From positions 4,464,001-4,528,000 of the forward strand of contig NZ_CP066218.1 of the NCBI RefSeq assembly GCF_016313185.1: DNA of 64,000 nucleotides, read 5' to 3'. Under the pieces are notes generated by a model. It worked only from the letters and a program-made list of their open reading frames with translations. It did no database searches and had not been told where the DNA came from. Positions 8,653 to 18,129 of the stretch are shown here, in pieces. Position 1 is the stretch's first letter. Every line of letters begins with the position of its first letter. The position numbers and the translations under genes are program-made. Origin of the DNA: Mycolicibacterium baixiangningiae. Lineage in GTDB: Bacteria > Actinomycetota > Actinomycetes > Mycobacteriales > Mycobacteriaceae.

Positions 8653-10125
8653 CTATTCGGCGACGGCTTCGCGCTCGCGCCGGCCGAGCACCGAATGCCT
8701 CCTGCCGTAGAGGAAGTAGATGACGACGCCGATCGCCATCCAGATCATGAACCGCATCCAGGTCAGCCCCGTGAGGTTCAGCATCAGCCACACGCAGGCG
8801 ATGATCGCGGCGATCGGCAGCAACGGCACGAACGGCGCCTTGAAGCCCCGCTCGAGGTCCGGCCGGGTGCGCCGCAGGACGATGACGCCGGCCGACACCA
8901 GCACGAACGCGAACAACGTGCCGATGTTCACCATCTCCTCGAGCTTGCCGATCGGGAACACCGTGGCGGCGATGGCGACGACGACCCCGACGATCACCGT
9001 GATCCGCACCGGCGTCCCCTGGTCGCTGGTCTGAGCGAGCCGACGCGGCATCAGCCCGTCACGCGACATCGCGAACAGCACTCGGGTCTGCCCGAGCATC
9101 AACACGATCACCACCGTCGTCAGACCGGCCAGTGCGCCGATGGAGATGACGGTCGCCGCCCAGTTCACCCCGTTCGCCTCGAAGGCCGTTGCCAGGTTCG
9201 CGCCGCTGCCGGCGTCGCGCAATTCGGTGTAGGAGACCATGCCGGACAGCACCACCGCGACGGCCACATACAGGACCGTCACGATCGCCAGCGAGGACAG
9301 GATGCCGCGGGGCACGTCGCGTTGCGGATTCTTGGTCTCCTCCGCGGTGGTCGCGACGATGTCGAAACCGATGAAGGCGAAGAACACGATCGACGCGCCG
9401 GCCAGCAGGCCGTACCAGCCGTAGTGGCTGCCCTCCGCGCCGGTGATCAACGAGAACAGCGATTGCTCCGCACCCGAGCCGCCCTCACCGGACTCCGCGG
9501 GGGGGATGAACGGCGAGTAGTTGGCCGCTTTGATGAAGAACGACCCGACGATGACCACCAACAGCACCACCGCGACCTTGATGACGGTGATCACCAGGCT
9601 CACCTCCGCGGACAACTTCGTTCCGCGGGCCAGCAGCAGAGTGACGAACGCGATGATCACCAGCGCTCCCCAATCCACCTCGAATCCGCCGAAATTCGCG
9701 ATCCCCCCGCCGAATCCGAACACGGTGCCGAGATAACTCGACCAACCCTTGGCCACCACGGCCGCCGCGACGGCGAACTCCAGGATGAGGTCCCATCCGA
9801 TGATCCAGGCCACGAATTCGCCGAAGGTGGCGTAGGAGAACGTGTAGGCGCTGCCCGCGACAGGCACCGTCGAGGCGAATTCGGCATAACACAACGCCGC
9901 GAGCCCGCAGGCGATGGCGGCGAGGATGAACGAGATGGAGATCGCCGGGCCGGTGAGGTTGCCCGCCGTCGACGCCGTGATGGTGAAAATCCCCGCGCCG
10001 ATGACCACCGACACCCCGAACACCGTCAGGTCCCACCAATTCAGATCCTTGCGGAGCCGGGTCCCTGGTTCGTCGGTGTCGGCGATCGACTGCTCGACCG
10101 ATTTCGTGCGCCATCTGCCGGCCAT
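8653..10125 (-). CDS. APC-family amino-acid permease
   Basis: 490 residues with about 12-14 membrane helices. The N-terminal part has the APC helix-1 signature FGVSVVIGAGIFTITAS followed by GPAISISFILAAIACGLAAL; the closest pattern is the cationic amino-acid transporter (CAT) subfamily. It matches Rv3253c by position, next to alkB. A role in amino-acid or polyamine uptake is known for the family; the substrate cannot be read from sequence. It starts 75 bases from, and divergent to, the flavoprotein gene at 10201. Confidence 0.88.
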   Translation of the reverse strand: MAGRWRTKSVEQSIADTDEPGTRLRKDLNWWDLTVFGVSVVIGAGIFTITASTAGNLTGPAISISFILAAIACGLAALCYAEFASTVPVAGSAYTFSYATFGEFVAWIIGWDLILEFAVAAAVVAKGWSSYLGTVFGFGGGIANFGGFEVDWGALVIIAFVTLLLARGTKLSAEVSLVITVIKVAVVLLVVIVGSFFIKAANYSPFIPPAESGEGGSGAEQSLFSLITGAEGSHYGWYGLLAGASIVFFAFIGFDIVATTAEETKNPQRDVPRGILSSLAIVTVLYVAVAVVLSGMVSYTELRDAGSGANLATAFEANGVNWAATVISIGALAGLTTVVIVLMLGQTRVLFAMSRDGLMPRRLAQTSDQGTPVRITVIVGVVVAIAATVFPIGKLEEMVNIGTLFAFVLVSAGVIVLRRTRPDLERGFKAPFVPLLPIAAIIACVWLMLNLTGLTWMRFMIWMAIGVVIYFLYGRRHSVLGRREREAVAE

Positions 10126-10200
10126 GACGTCTCCCTTTCGGCTGGGTCCAGATGCGAGTTAGGGCCTGGATCTGGGGAATGTACCGAGTACTGTGACCCG

Positions 10201-11583
10201 ATGGGGCGGAGTACTAAACACGCGATCGTCGTCGGGGGCAGCATCGCGGGTATGTGCGCAGCGCGCGTGCTGTCGGACGTCTACGACCGCGTGACAGTCT
10301 ACGAACGCGACGAACTCCCGGACGCCCCGGTCAACCGCGCCGCGGTTCCGCAGGGCCGCCACGTGCATTTGCTCATGGCCCGCGGGGCCCAGGAGTTCGA
10401 GAGCCTCTTTCCCGGCCTGCTCGACGACATGGTCGCCGCGGGGGTGCCGATCCTGGAGAACCGTCCCGACTGCATCCACTTCGGCGCCGCCGGACACGTG
10501 CTGGGCACCCAGCACACCCTGCGCGACGAGTTCACCGCCTACGTGCCCAGCCGTCCGCAACTCGAATGGCAGATCCGGCGGCGCACCATGGCGATTCCCA
10601 CCGTGACGGTCGAACGACGATCGGTCGACGAGCCGGTCTTCGATCCGGCCGCGCAGCGGGTCACCGGTGTCCTGCTCGACGGAGAGGGTGAACCGGAGAA
10701 GGTTCTGGCCGACCTCGTGGTCGACGCCACCGGTCGCGGCACCCGCCTCCCCGTGTGGTTGACGCAGTGGGGTTTCGAGCGGCCACACGAGGAAACGGTC
10801 GACGTCGGAATCGCCTACGCCACCCAGCAGGTGCACATCCCCGAGGGCTTGCTCGCCGAGAAGGTGGTGGTGGCCGGCGCATCGGCCGACCAGCCGCTGG
10901 GCCTGGGCATGCTGTTCTACGAGGACGGCAACTGGAACGTCACGACATTCGGTGTCAGCAAGGCTGCACCGCCGCAGAACTTCGGCGAGATCTGCGATCT
11001 GGCCGACACCATCCTGCCGGCACACGTCTCCTCCGCCCTCCGCGTAGGAAATCCTCTCGGCGACATGGCTTTTCACAAGTATCCGACCAGCCGCTGGCGC
11101 CGCTACGACAAACTCGACCGGTTCCCCGCGGGCATCGTGCCGTTCGGCGACGCGGTCGTGAGCTTCAACCCGACCTTCGGGCAGGGGATGACGATGACGT
11201 CGCTGCAGGCGGGTCACCTGCGCCGGGCGTTGCAGCACCCCGAGCCGGAGCTGGCACGCGCACTGAGCAAGGCGACCGCCAAGACCACCTTCCCGGTGTG
11301 GCAGATGAACGCGATCGGCGATCTCACGCTGCACCGCGCAAGCGGCCCCATGCCGAAGTGGTACGGCCCCGTGGGAAGCCTGTTCGACCAGTTCCTGGGC
11401 GCCGCCGAGACCGACCCCGTGCTGGCGGAGTGGTTCCTGCGGCGGTTCAGCCTGCTCGACAGCCTCTACATGGTGCCGTCGCCGCGGTTGGTGGGCCGCA
11501 CCATCGGTCACAACATGCGGCTGTGGGTGAGCGAGAAACGCGCCGCGAAGCGCAGGTCCCGCGACCTCGTCGCCAGCCGGTGA
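10201..11583 (+). CDS. FAD-dependent oxidoreductase (Rv3254-like)
   Basis: 460 residues from the ATG at 10201. The N-terminus has the FAD Rossmann motif VVGGSIAGMCAARVL, and a second FAD contact is FGDAVVSFNPTFGQGM near residue 315, as in PHBH-like monooxygenases and geranylgeranyl-reductase-type enzymes. By order it matches Rv3254, a conserved mycobacterial protein of unknown reaction. The open frame continues upstream, but that part is the complement of the permease gene and is not coding. The substrate is unknown; an NADPH-linked hydroxylase or a reductase are both possible. Confidence 0.8.
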   Translation: MGRSTKHAIVVGGSIAGMCAARVLSDVYDRVTVYERDELPDAPVNRAAVPQGRHVHLLMARGAQEFESLFPGLLDDMVAAGVPILENRPDCIHFGAAGHVLGTQHTLRDEFTAYVPSRPQLEWQIRRRTMAIPTVTVERRSVDEPVFDPAAQRVTGVLLDGEGEPEKVLADLVVDATGRGTRLPVWLTQWGFERPHEETVDVGIAYATQQVHIPEGLLAEKVVVAGASADQPLGLGMLFYEDGNWNVTTFGVSKAAPPQNFGEICDLADTILPAHVSSALRVGNPLGDMAFHKYPTSRWRRYDKLDRFPAGIVPFGDAVVSFNPTFGQGMTMTSLQAGHLRRALQHPEPELARALSKATAKTTFPVWQMNAIGDLTLHRASGPMPKWYGPVGSLFDQFLGAAETDPVLAEWFLRRFSLLDSLYMVPSPRLVGRTIGHNMRLWVSEKRAAKRRSRDLVASR

Positions 11584-11593
11584 GACAGACCCG

Positions 11594-12823
11594 CTAGATC
11601 CCGACGGTGACGCGGAACAGCGTCGTCGGCTCCGCGGCGAGCAACCGGATCGGGCCGTCGTCGGCCGTCACCCAGGCCGCCGCACCCTGCTGCAGCGTGA
11701 GGGTGCCGCCGCCTTTGGCGTACACCTCCGCGCCGCCTTCGGTGCAGACCAGCACCTGGGGGCCGTCGTGACGTGACGGTGCGTCGACCTCGTGGCCGAC
11801 ATTGTCGCCGTCGAGGCGCAGCACCGACACCGCGAACTCCGGCGCAGGGGTGTGATACTCCAGTTCGACTCCGTCCCTGGCGATCTCGGGCCGCAGCACG
11901 AGATCGGGGGTCGGGGTGAAATCGAGCACCCGCAGCAGTTCCGGCACATCGACGTGTTTGGGCGTCAACCCGCCGCGTAACACGTTGTCGGAGTTGGCCA
12001 TCACCTCCACGCCCACACCGTGCAGGTAGGCGTGCAGGTTTCCGGCCGGGAGGTGGATCGCCTCGCCCGGACGCAGGGTGATGCGGTTGAGCAGCAATGC
12101 GGCCAGCACCCCCGCATCCCCGGGATAGAGTTCGCCGAGTTCCAGTACCGTCTTGACCTCGGCAGCGAATTCGGTCTGCCCGGCCCGGATGTAGTCGATC
12201 GCACCGTCGAGCACCGAGGGCACCAGCACGTCGAGATGCGGCTGGGGTGCGGTGATCCACGTGGTGAACAACGCGCGCAGACCGTCGGGTTCGGACTGCC
12301 CGTGCAGCAGATTCACGAACGGGTCGAGTTCGGGCACTGCGAGCGCGCGCATCAGGTCGATGGTGCGGGCGACCGGGCGGAAACCGGCCAGGGCCTCGAA
12401 CCGGTCGAGCGCCACCAGCAATTCCGGCTTGTGACTGCGGTCGCGGTAGTTGCGCACCGGCGCCGACACCGGGATCCCGAGTCGCTCTTCGCGGTCATAC
12501 CCTTCGGCGGCCTGCTGTGCACTCGGATGGGCCTGCAGCGACAACGGCTCGTCGGCGGCGAGCACCTTCACCAGGAACGGTAGGGTCTCGCCGAAGCGGC
12601 CCACCACCGCAGAACCCAGTTGGCCCTCGGGGTCAGCGCGCAGCGCATCGAGCAGTGAGACCTCACCGTCGTCGGCCTGCAGATAGGCCGGATCCCCCGG
12701 ATGCGCACCGAACCACAGCTCGGCCTCCGGATGTGCTGTCGGACTTGGCCTTCCGGTGAACTCGGCAATCGCGGTCCGCGAACCCCAAGCATAGGTCCGC
12801 ACCGCCCCCCTCAGCAGATGCAC
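11594..12823 (-). CDS. manA: mannose-6-phosphate isomerase
   Basis: 409 residues of the type I phosphomannose isomerase family. It interconverts fructose 6-phosphate and mannose 6-phosphate, feeding GDP-mannose and mannosyl lipids. Zinc and active-site motifs are visible: LSLQAHPSAQQA, HKPELLVALDRFEAL and NLHAYLHGVGVEVMANSDNV. It follows the SIS-domain gene by 4 bases and belongs to the manB-SIS-manA run on the minus strand (Rv3257c-Rv3255c order). Confidence 0.95.
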   Translation of the reverse strand: MHLLRGAVRTYAWGSRTAIAEFTGRPSPTAHPEAELWFGAHPGDPAYLQADDGEVSLLDALRADPEGQLGSAVVGRFGETLPFLVKVLAADEPLSLQAHPSAQQAAEGYDREERLGIPVSAPVRNYRDRSHKPELLVALDRFEALAGFRPVARTIDLMRALAVPELDPFVNLLHGQSEPDGLRALFTTWITAPQPHLDVLVPSVLDGAIDYIRAGQTEFAAEVKTVLELGELYPGDAGVLAALLLNRITLRPGEAIHLPAGNLHAYLHGVGVEVMANSDNVLRGGLTPKHVDVPELLRVLDFTPTPDLVLRPEIARDGVELEYHTPAPEFAVSVLRLDGDNVGHEVDAPSRHDGPQVLVCTEGGAEVYAKGGGTLTLQQGAAAWVTADDGPIRLLAAEPTTLFRVTVGI

Positions 12824-12827
12824 TCGC

Positions 12828-13940
12828 TCAGCCCCGAACCAGTCGCAGGTATACCGCCGTCATCTCCAACCGCACAGCCAGTTTCGCCAATTGCTGTTCC
12901 ATCCCCCTGCCGACGGCCGGGGCCGCGGTGGGCTCCGAACCGTCGGGTACATCTTCGGCGTTCAACACGTCGATGTCGTCGTAGCCGCTGACCCGCGCCG
13001 CCACCATGGGGCGCTCGACATCGGTGATCAGGACCACGGTACGCACCCGTCGCGGCAGCGGCCCGTCGAGTTCCTCATCGTGGAAAAGCGAGGAGTGGGG
13101 CAACGAGGATCCGTAGCCGTTGCCCGACGCCGCACCGAATCCGTTGCGCAGCGCGACCAGCACATCACCGAGGCCGACTGCGGCCACCGTCTCCTGCGCA
13201 ACCCGCAGCAGCACCGCGGCGCCGTGCCGGGCCAGCGCCAGCGTCGTCGCGTTGTCACCGGCGAGGACGACGTCGCGGCCCGAGATTCGTTCGGCCAGCG
13301 CCTTCGCCGGGTTCGTGAACAGGTCGCGCCCGGCGCTGTTGCGCAACGCCTCGGCGTCCAGTTCGTCGGCGAGCTCCGCCAAGTCGACCCGCAGACCGGG
13401 GTCGACCACCTGCAGGACGGCCAGCCCTGCCGCGAGGTATCGCGACAGCCCGAAGTCGTCGGGCACCCACAACCGCGGTGCCAGTACGACCGCACGCCCC
13501 GCGGTCGCATCGCGCAGGGGTCCCTCGTAGGGGGCGACCACCACGACACGGGCGCCGCGGCGCACGCCCGTGGCGGCCGCCGACACCAGCGCCGAGTCCG
13601 CAGGGTCGTCACCGGCCACCACGAGGACGTCGAGCGCACCGATCCACGGGGGCGTCTCGGCCACCGTGACGATCGGGGCCGCGGCGGTGGCGCCGAACGC
13701 GGCGGCCAGCACCGCACCGGCGGTTTCGGCCGCACCCCTGCCCGCCAGCCAGATCACGGTGCGCGGGGGCTGCCCGGACCGCAACGGCTCCAGCAGACCC
13801 TCGTCGAGCGCCGCCGCCGTCGCGCGTACCTGCGCACCGGCCATCGCCGCGGCCCTCAGCAACCCCTCGCGGTCAGCGGCCAGCAGCCCCTCGCTGTCGT
13901 CGAGGTCCACCACGGCTGCCGAGCCGGAGCCGGCGCTCAC
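12828..13940 (-). CDS. SIS-domain protein (Rv3256c-like)
   Basis: 370 residues; its GTG start overlaps the manB stop (GTGA). The fold pattern is that of sugar-isomerase (SIS) proteins: TVIWLAGRGAAETAGAVLAA and a second nucleotide-like segment DVVLAGDNATTLALARHGA. Position between manB and manA suggests a sugar-phosphate function, perhaps a bifunctional glucose/mannose-6-phosphate isomerase-like activity, but key residues cannot be confirmed. It is conserved in mycobacteria (Rv3256c), with no proven reaction known to me. Confidence 0.75.
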   Translation of the reverse strand: MSAGSGSAAVVDLDDSEGLLAADREGLLRAAAMAGAQVRATAAALDEGLLEPLRSGQPPRTVIWLAGRGAAETAGAVLAAAFGATAAAPIVTVAETPPWIGALDVLVVAGDDPADSALVSAAATGVRRGARVVVVAPYEGPLRDATAGRAVVLAPRLWVPDDFGLSRYLAAGLAVLQVVDPGLRVDLAELADELDAEALRNSAGRDLFTNPAKALAERISGRDVVLAGDNATTLALARHGAAVLLRVAQETVAAVGLGDVLVALRNGFGAASGNGYGSSLPHSSLFHDEELDGPLPRRVRTVVLITDVERPMVAARVSGYDDIDVLNAEDVPDGSEPTAAPAVGRGMEQQLAKLAVRLEMTAVYLRLVRG

Positions 13941-15334
13941 GTCGATGTCCTACCCTGTTCGGTCGTCTCGGCGCGAACCGTCTCGGTGACCTGCCCGACC
14001 ACCTCGTCCACCTCCTCGGCCGTTCGCGCCTCGACATTGAGCCGCAGCAACGGTTCGGTGTTGGAGGTGCGCAAGTTGAACCACCGTCCGTCGCCCAGGT
14101 CGACCGTGACCCCGTCGAGGTGGTCGATCGAGTGGATGCGGGTGCCGAACGACTTGAGCACCGCCTCCACACATGCGGGCGCGTCGGCGACCGTGAAGTT
14201 GATCTCGCCGGAGGCCTCGTAGCGCTGATAGTCGGCCATGAAATCCGACAGCGGGCGGTCCTGTTCACCCAGTGCCGCAAGAACGTGCAACGCGGCGAGC
14301 ATCCCGGAGTCGGCGCCCCAGAAATCGCGGAAGTAGTAATGCGCGGAGTGCTCCCCACCGAAGATCGCCCCGGTCTCGGCCATCAGCCCCTTGATGTAGG
14401 AGTGCCCGACGCGGGAGCGCACCGCGGTGCCGCCGCGTTCGGCCACGAGCTCGGGAACCGCCCGCGACGTGATCAGATTGTGGATCACCGTCGCGCCGAT
14501 CTCCCGGCCGAGTTCCCGGGCGGCCACCAGCGCGGTCACCGCCGAGGGCGACACCGCCTGCCCCTTCTCGTCGACGACGAAGCAGCGGTCGGCATCGCCG
14601 TCGAACGCCAACCCGATGTCAGCGCCGGTCTCCAGCACATAGGCCTGCAGGTCGACGAGGTTGGCCGGGTCCAGCGGGTTGGCCTCGTGGTTGGGGAAGG
14701 TGCCGTCGAGTTCGAAGAACAGCGGCAGCAGTTCGACGGCCTCGAGGGGGCCGAGGACCGCGGGGGTTGTGTGTCCCGCCATCCCGTTTCCGGCGTCGAC
14801 CGCGACCCGCAGCGGACGCAGCCCCGAGATGTCCACCAGTGACCGCAGGAAGTCGCCGTAGTCGGCCAGCACGTCGCGTTCCGACGCGCTGCCGCGCGGC
14901 CCGTCGTAGGCGGGCACCCCCTCGATCACCTGCTCGGAGATCTGGGCCAGCCCAGTGTCCCGGCCGACCGGTTTGGCACCGGCCCGGCACAGCTTGATGC
15001 CGTTGTAGGCGGCCGGGTTGTGGCTCGCGGTGAACATCGCGCCGGGACAGTCGAGCAATCCGGAGGCGAAGTACAGCTGATCGGTCGACGCCAGGCCGAT
15101 CTTCACGACGTCGAGGCCCTGGGCCATCACCCCGTCGGCGAAGGCCTCGGCCAGCGCCGGAGAGCTCGACCGCATGTCGTAGCCGATGACGATCTGTCCG
15201 GCGCTGTCGCCGACCAGTCGGGCGAACGCGCCGCCGACGTCGGCCACGAACGCCTCGTCGAGTTCCTCACCGACCAGCCCACGTACGTCATACGCCTTGA
15301 TGACGCGATGCACCGTCGCAGCCGGCCGAGACAT
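13937..15334 (-). CDS. manB: phosphomannomutase/phosphoglucomutase
   Basis: 465 residues of the alpha-D-phosphohexomutase family. It converts mannose 6-phosphate to mannose 1-phosphate for GDP-mannose. The phosphoserine loop FTASHNPAAYNG contains Ser104; the Mg site is DGDADRCF near 245; the sugar loop is GGEHSAHYYF; the phosphate-binding loop is RTSNTEPLLRLN. AGGAGG lies just before the ATG. It heads the three-gene run manB-SIS-manA and lies 83 bases after the DUF3499 gene. Confidence 0.95.
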   Translation of the reverse strand: MSRPAATVHRVIKAYDVRGLVGEELDEAFVADVGGAFARLVGDSAGQIVIGYDMRSSSPALAEAFADGVMAQGLDVVKIGLASTDQLYFASGLLDCPGAMFTASHNPAAYNGIKLCRAGAKPVGRDTGLAQISEQVIEGVPAYDGPRGSASERDVLADYGDFLRSLVDISGLRPLRVAVDAGNGMAGHTTPAVLGPLEAVELLPLFFELDGTFPNHEANPLDPANLVDLQAYVLETGADIGLAFDGDADRCFVVDEKGQAVSPSAVTALVAARELGREIGATVIHNLITSRAVPELVAERGGTAVRSRVGHSYIKGLMAETGAIFGGEHSAHYYFRDFWGADSGMLAALHVLAALGEQDRPLSDFMADYQRYEASGEINFTVADAPACVEAVLKSFGTRIHSIDHLDGVTVDLGDGRWFNLRTSNTEPLLRLNVEARTAEEVDEVVGQVTETVRAETTEQGRTST

Positions 15335-15417
15335 ACTCCTCCTAGGAGACGGGGACGTTGCCGTCAGCCTATCCGCACCGGAGACTTCGTTGCCCAGCTA
15401 TGACGCCCTACGCGGGG

Positions 15418-15849
15418 CTATTCGGACGGGTCGGGGAGCACGCGCAGGTGGCCGCGCCGGCGTCCGGTCGGTTCGGGCCGTCGCACGGGCGGCGCCAGAC
15501 ACGCCCCACTCTGGGCGCCGCCGTGGGCCCCGCTGGTGGGATCGGAGAAACCTGGGACGACGGCGGAGGCGGGGGCTGCCGAGCCACGGCCTTCGCGTAC
15601 CGCATCGGCGAGGGCGACGAGGTCGTCGTCGTCGGAGTGCGAGGGCAACGGCCCGGCGTGCCGGACCAGTTCCCACCCGCGCGGCGCGGTGATGCGACTG
15701 GCGTGGCCCACGCACAGATCCCACGAGTGCGGTTCGGACACGGTGGCCAGCGGGCCGACGACAGCGGTGGAGTCGGAGTAGACGAACGTCAGCGTCGCCA
15801 CCGCATAGTGGGGGCACCCGGGCCGGCAGCAGCGACGGGGAACATTCAC
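15418..15849 (-). CDS. DUF3499 family protein
   Basis: 143 residues. The N-terminus MNVPRRCCRPGCPHYAVAT has closely spaced Cys and His that could bind a metal, followed by HSWDLCVGHASRITAPRGWE. The C-terminal third is disordered and rich in Pro, Gly and Arg. This is the actinobacterial DUF3499 pattern (Rv3258c). The function is unknown. It is divergent from the gene at 15940 and upstream of manB on the same strand. Confidence 0.8.
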   Translation of the reverse strand: MNVPRRCCRPGCPHYAVATLTFVYSDSTAVVGPLATVSEPHSWDLCVGHASRITAPRGWELVRHAGPLPSHSDDDDLVALADAVREGRGSAAPASAVVPGFSDPTSGAHGGAQSGACLAPPVRRPEPTGRRRGHLRVLPDPSE

Positions 15850-15939
15850 GACGGAAGGCTATCGCGGGAGAAACGCCGCGTGGTGCCGGACACGCGCAGC
15901 GGCGGACCCGCCGATAGCCAACCGTTACGATCGGTGACC

Positions 15940-16404
15940 GTGGCCGAGGGCAACCGCTGGAGATCGCGACGCGGTCGCGAGATGCGTGGCCCGCTCCTCC
16001 CGCCGACCGTGCCGGGGTGGCGCAGCCGTGCCGAGCGGTTCGACATGGCGGTGCTCGAAGCGTACGAATCGATCGAGCGGCGGTGGCAGGACCGGGTGTC
16101 CGGACTGGACGTCGCGGTGGATGAGATCCCGCGCATGGCGCCCAAGGATCCGGAGAATGTGCAATGGCCGCCGGAGGTGGTGGCCGACGGGCCGGTGGCG
16201 CTGGCCCGGCTGATACCGGCCGGCGTCGATGTCCGCGGCAACTCCACGCGGGCGCGAATCGTGTTGTTCAGGAAGCCGATCGAGCGCCGGGCCAAGGACT
16301 CCGACGAACTCGCCGAGCTGTTACGCGAGGTGCTGGTGGCTCAGGTGGCCACATATCTGGGAGTCGAGCCCTCCGTCATCGACCCGACGATCGACGACGA
16401 TTGA
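15940..16404 (+). CDS. Rv3259-like metallopeptidase-family protein
   Basis: 154 residues if translated from the GTG at 15940; an ATG at 15982 would give MRGPLLPPTVPGWRSR. The GTG is preferred because TACGAT (15926-15931) stands 8 bases before it, the spacing of a leaderless transcript. The family is annotated as a zincin-like domain, but the helix where HExxH is expected (LREVLVAQVATYLG) has no histidines here, so peptidase activity is doubtful. Conserved next to whiB2 in mycobacteria; role unknown. Confidence 0.75.
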   Translation: MAEGNRWRSRRGREMRGPLLPPTVPGWRSRAERFDMAVLEAYESIERRWQDRVSGLDVAVDEIPRMAPKDPENVQWPPEVVADGPVALARLIPAGVDVRGNSTRARIVLFRKPIERRAKDSDELAELLREVLVAQVATYLGVEPSVIDPTIDDD

Positions 16405-16436
16405 GGCGCGGCCCCACAGGAGGAGTTCCGTAGGGG

Positions 16437-16826
16437 TCAGATGATGCCGCGTTTGAGGCGACGGCGCTCACGCTCGGAGAGCCCACCCCAGATTCCGAAA
16501 CGCTCGTCGTGGGCCAGCGCGTAATCGAGGCACTCGTCGCGAACCTCGCAGCCCAGGCAGATCCGCTTGGCCTCACGGGTCGAGCCGCCCTTCTCGGGGA
16601 AGAACGCCTCGGGATCGGTCTGCGCGCACAGCGCGCGCTCCTGCCACAGGTCGTCGGCGTCGCCGGCCTCTGTGTCGATGGTTTCCGGAACCAGACTCAA
16701 CTGAGGCCGCCCCATGGCCCCCATCGGTGCGGCTCCCGCGTCGGTGTGTGGTGCCCCGCCGACGGAGCCGAGTAGCCGGCTGTCGAACCGGACCACGCGA
16801 TCGAATTCGCTTTGCTCAAAAGACAT
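16437..16826 (-). CDS. whiB2: WhiB2/WhmD iron-sulfur transcription factor
   Basis: 129 residues from the ATG at 16824-16826, preceded by AGGAGG; the same length as M. smegmatis WhmD. Cys67, Cys90, Cys93 and Cys99 (C-x22-C-x2-C-x5-C) hold a [4Fe-4S] cluster. GIWGG (111-115) is the SigA-binding turn and RERRRLKRG the basic DNA-binding tail. WhmD is required for septation in M. smegmatis. Convergent with the gene at 15940. The long upstream region carries several candidate control sites. Confidence 0.95.
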   Translation of the reverse strand: MSFEQSEFDRVVRFDSRLLGSVGGAPHTDAGAAPMGAMGRPQLSLVPETIDTEAGDADDLWQERALCAQTDPEAFFPEKGGSTREAKRICLGCEVRDECLDYALAHDERFGIWGGLSERERRRLKRGII

Positions 16827-17142
16827 TTCCCGCCCCTCCTTACTCGGTGTCGTAGATCCACGTGGCCCCACTCGGTACCGTACGGCCAGCCTTATTCGAA
16901 CAAGTGATCGAATCTCGGTCTGCGACACCGAAATCGGCTGGCCAACCGCGAAATGACACTGGTGTGATTACACACGCGTTGGCAGCTGGGGTCAAGCGCT
17001 GGAACAGGAATTCATATCACCTCGTGACAGTTCTGCGGCGCGTCGGAAACCTCGGCGTGTCCGATCCGTGACAGACCCGCCCCGGACGGCCCGTCAGGAG
17101 CGGTGCAACCCCCGCGCGGACGAGCGCCTAGTCTCGTTCGAT
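16827..17142. promoter_or_regulatory. divergent control region whiB2 / fbiA
   Basis: 316 bases without a gene. It holds a 14-bp palindrome GTGTG-ATTA-CACAC (16962-16975) and three GACAC cores, the sequence recognised by WhiA in Streptomyces: in CGGTGTCG (16845-16852), CGACACCG (16923-16930) and at 16955-16959. At the fbiA side TAGTCT (17129-17134) is 8 bases before the GTG, consistent with a leaderless fbiA transcript. No -35 or -10 of whiB2 could be fixed with confidence. Confidence 0.45.
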
Positions 17143-18129
17143 GTGAAGGTGACGGTTCTGGTCGGCGGCGTCGGTGGGGCACGCTTCCTGCTCGGCGTGC
17201 AGCGACTGCTCGGGCTGGGGCAGTACGCCCCTGACGACCCGACTGATCATGAACTGACCGCGGTGGTCAACGTCGGTGACGACACGTGGATGTTCGGGGT
17301 ACGGATCTGCCCTGACCTCGACACGTGCATGTACACCCTCGGCGGTGGAATCGATCCCGAGCGCGGCTGGGGCCATCGCGACGAAACCTGGCATGCCAAA
17401 GAGGAACTCGCCGCGTACGGCGTCCAGCCCGACTGGTTCGGCCTCGGCGACCGCGACCTGGCCACCCACCTGGTGCGCAGCCAGATGCTGCGGGCGGGAT
17501 ATCCGCTCTCCCAGGTCACCGAAGCGCTGTGCGCCCGGTGGGCGCCCGGCGCCCGGCTGCTACCTGCCAGCGACGACCGCAGCGAGACCCACGTCGTCAT
17601 CACCGACCCGGACAGCGGTGAACGCCGCGCCATCCACTTCCAGGAGTGGTGGGTGCGATACCGCGCGAAAGTCCCCACCCACAGCTTCGCCTTTGTCGGC
17701 GCCGAGAAGGCCACCGCCGCCCCCGGTGTCACCGACGCCATCGCCGACGCCGATGTCGTGCTGCTGGCGCCGTCCAACCCGGTGGTCAGCATCGGCTCGA
17801 TCCTGGCGATCCCGGGCATCCGCGGCGCCCTCCGGTCGACCCGGGCCAAGATCATCGGCTACTCCCCCATCGTGGCCGGAAAACCATTGCGCGGCATGGC
17901 GGATGAGTGTCTGTCCGTGATCGGGGTCCCATCGACCTCGGAAGCCGTCGGACGCCACTACGGCGCCCGCACCGGCACCGGCATCCTCGACGGTTGGCTG
18001 ATCCACGAGGGCGACAGCGCGCAGATCGACGGCGTGGCGGTCGACGCGGTGCCGCTGCTGATGACGGATCCGGCCGCCACCGCGGAGATGGTCCGCGCCG
18101 GGGTCCGGATGGCCGGAGTCGCGCTGTGA
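17143..18129 (+). CDS. fbiA: 2-phospho-L-lactate/EPPG transferase of F420 synthesis
   Basis: 328 residues from the GTG at 17143, which matches the start [19 protein letters not shown] of known FbiA proteins; the open frame extends 25 codons further upstream without support. FbiA joins the lactyl/enolpyruvyl phosphodiester donor to FO, giving F420-0 or its dehydro form. The GGVGGAR nucleotide loop, [20 protein letters not shown] and the [11 protein letters not shown] segment are characteristic. A leaderless promoter (TAGTCT plus 8 bases) is likely. fbiB follows with a GTGA overlap. Confidence 0.95.
   Translation: MKVTVLVGGVGGARFLLGVQRLLGLGQYAPDDPTDHELTAVVNVGDDTWMFGVRICPDLDTCMYTLGGGIDPERGWGHRDETWHAKEELAAYGVQPDWFGLGDRDLATHLVRSQMLRAGYPLSQVTEALCARWAPGARLLPASDDRSETHVVITDPDSGERRAIHFQEWWVRYRAKVPTHSFAFVGAEKATAAPGVTDAIADADVVLLAPSNPVVSIGSILAIPGIRGALRSTRAKIIGYSPIVAGKPLRGMADECLSVIGVPSTSEAVGRHYGARTGTGILDGWLIHEGDSAQIDGVAVDAVPLLMTDPAATAEMVRAGVRMAGVAL

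Noticed and set aside
8695..10200. Long N-terminal extension of the flavoprotein frame
   Set aside because: This part is antisense to the amino-acid permease. The recognisable protein begins at the ATG at 10201 with its FAD motif immediately after.
15982..16404. Active HExxH metallopeptidase at the Rv3259-like gene
   Set aside because: The expected zinc-binding helix has no histidines (LREVLVAQVATYLG), so only family membership, not activity, is claimed.
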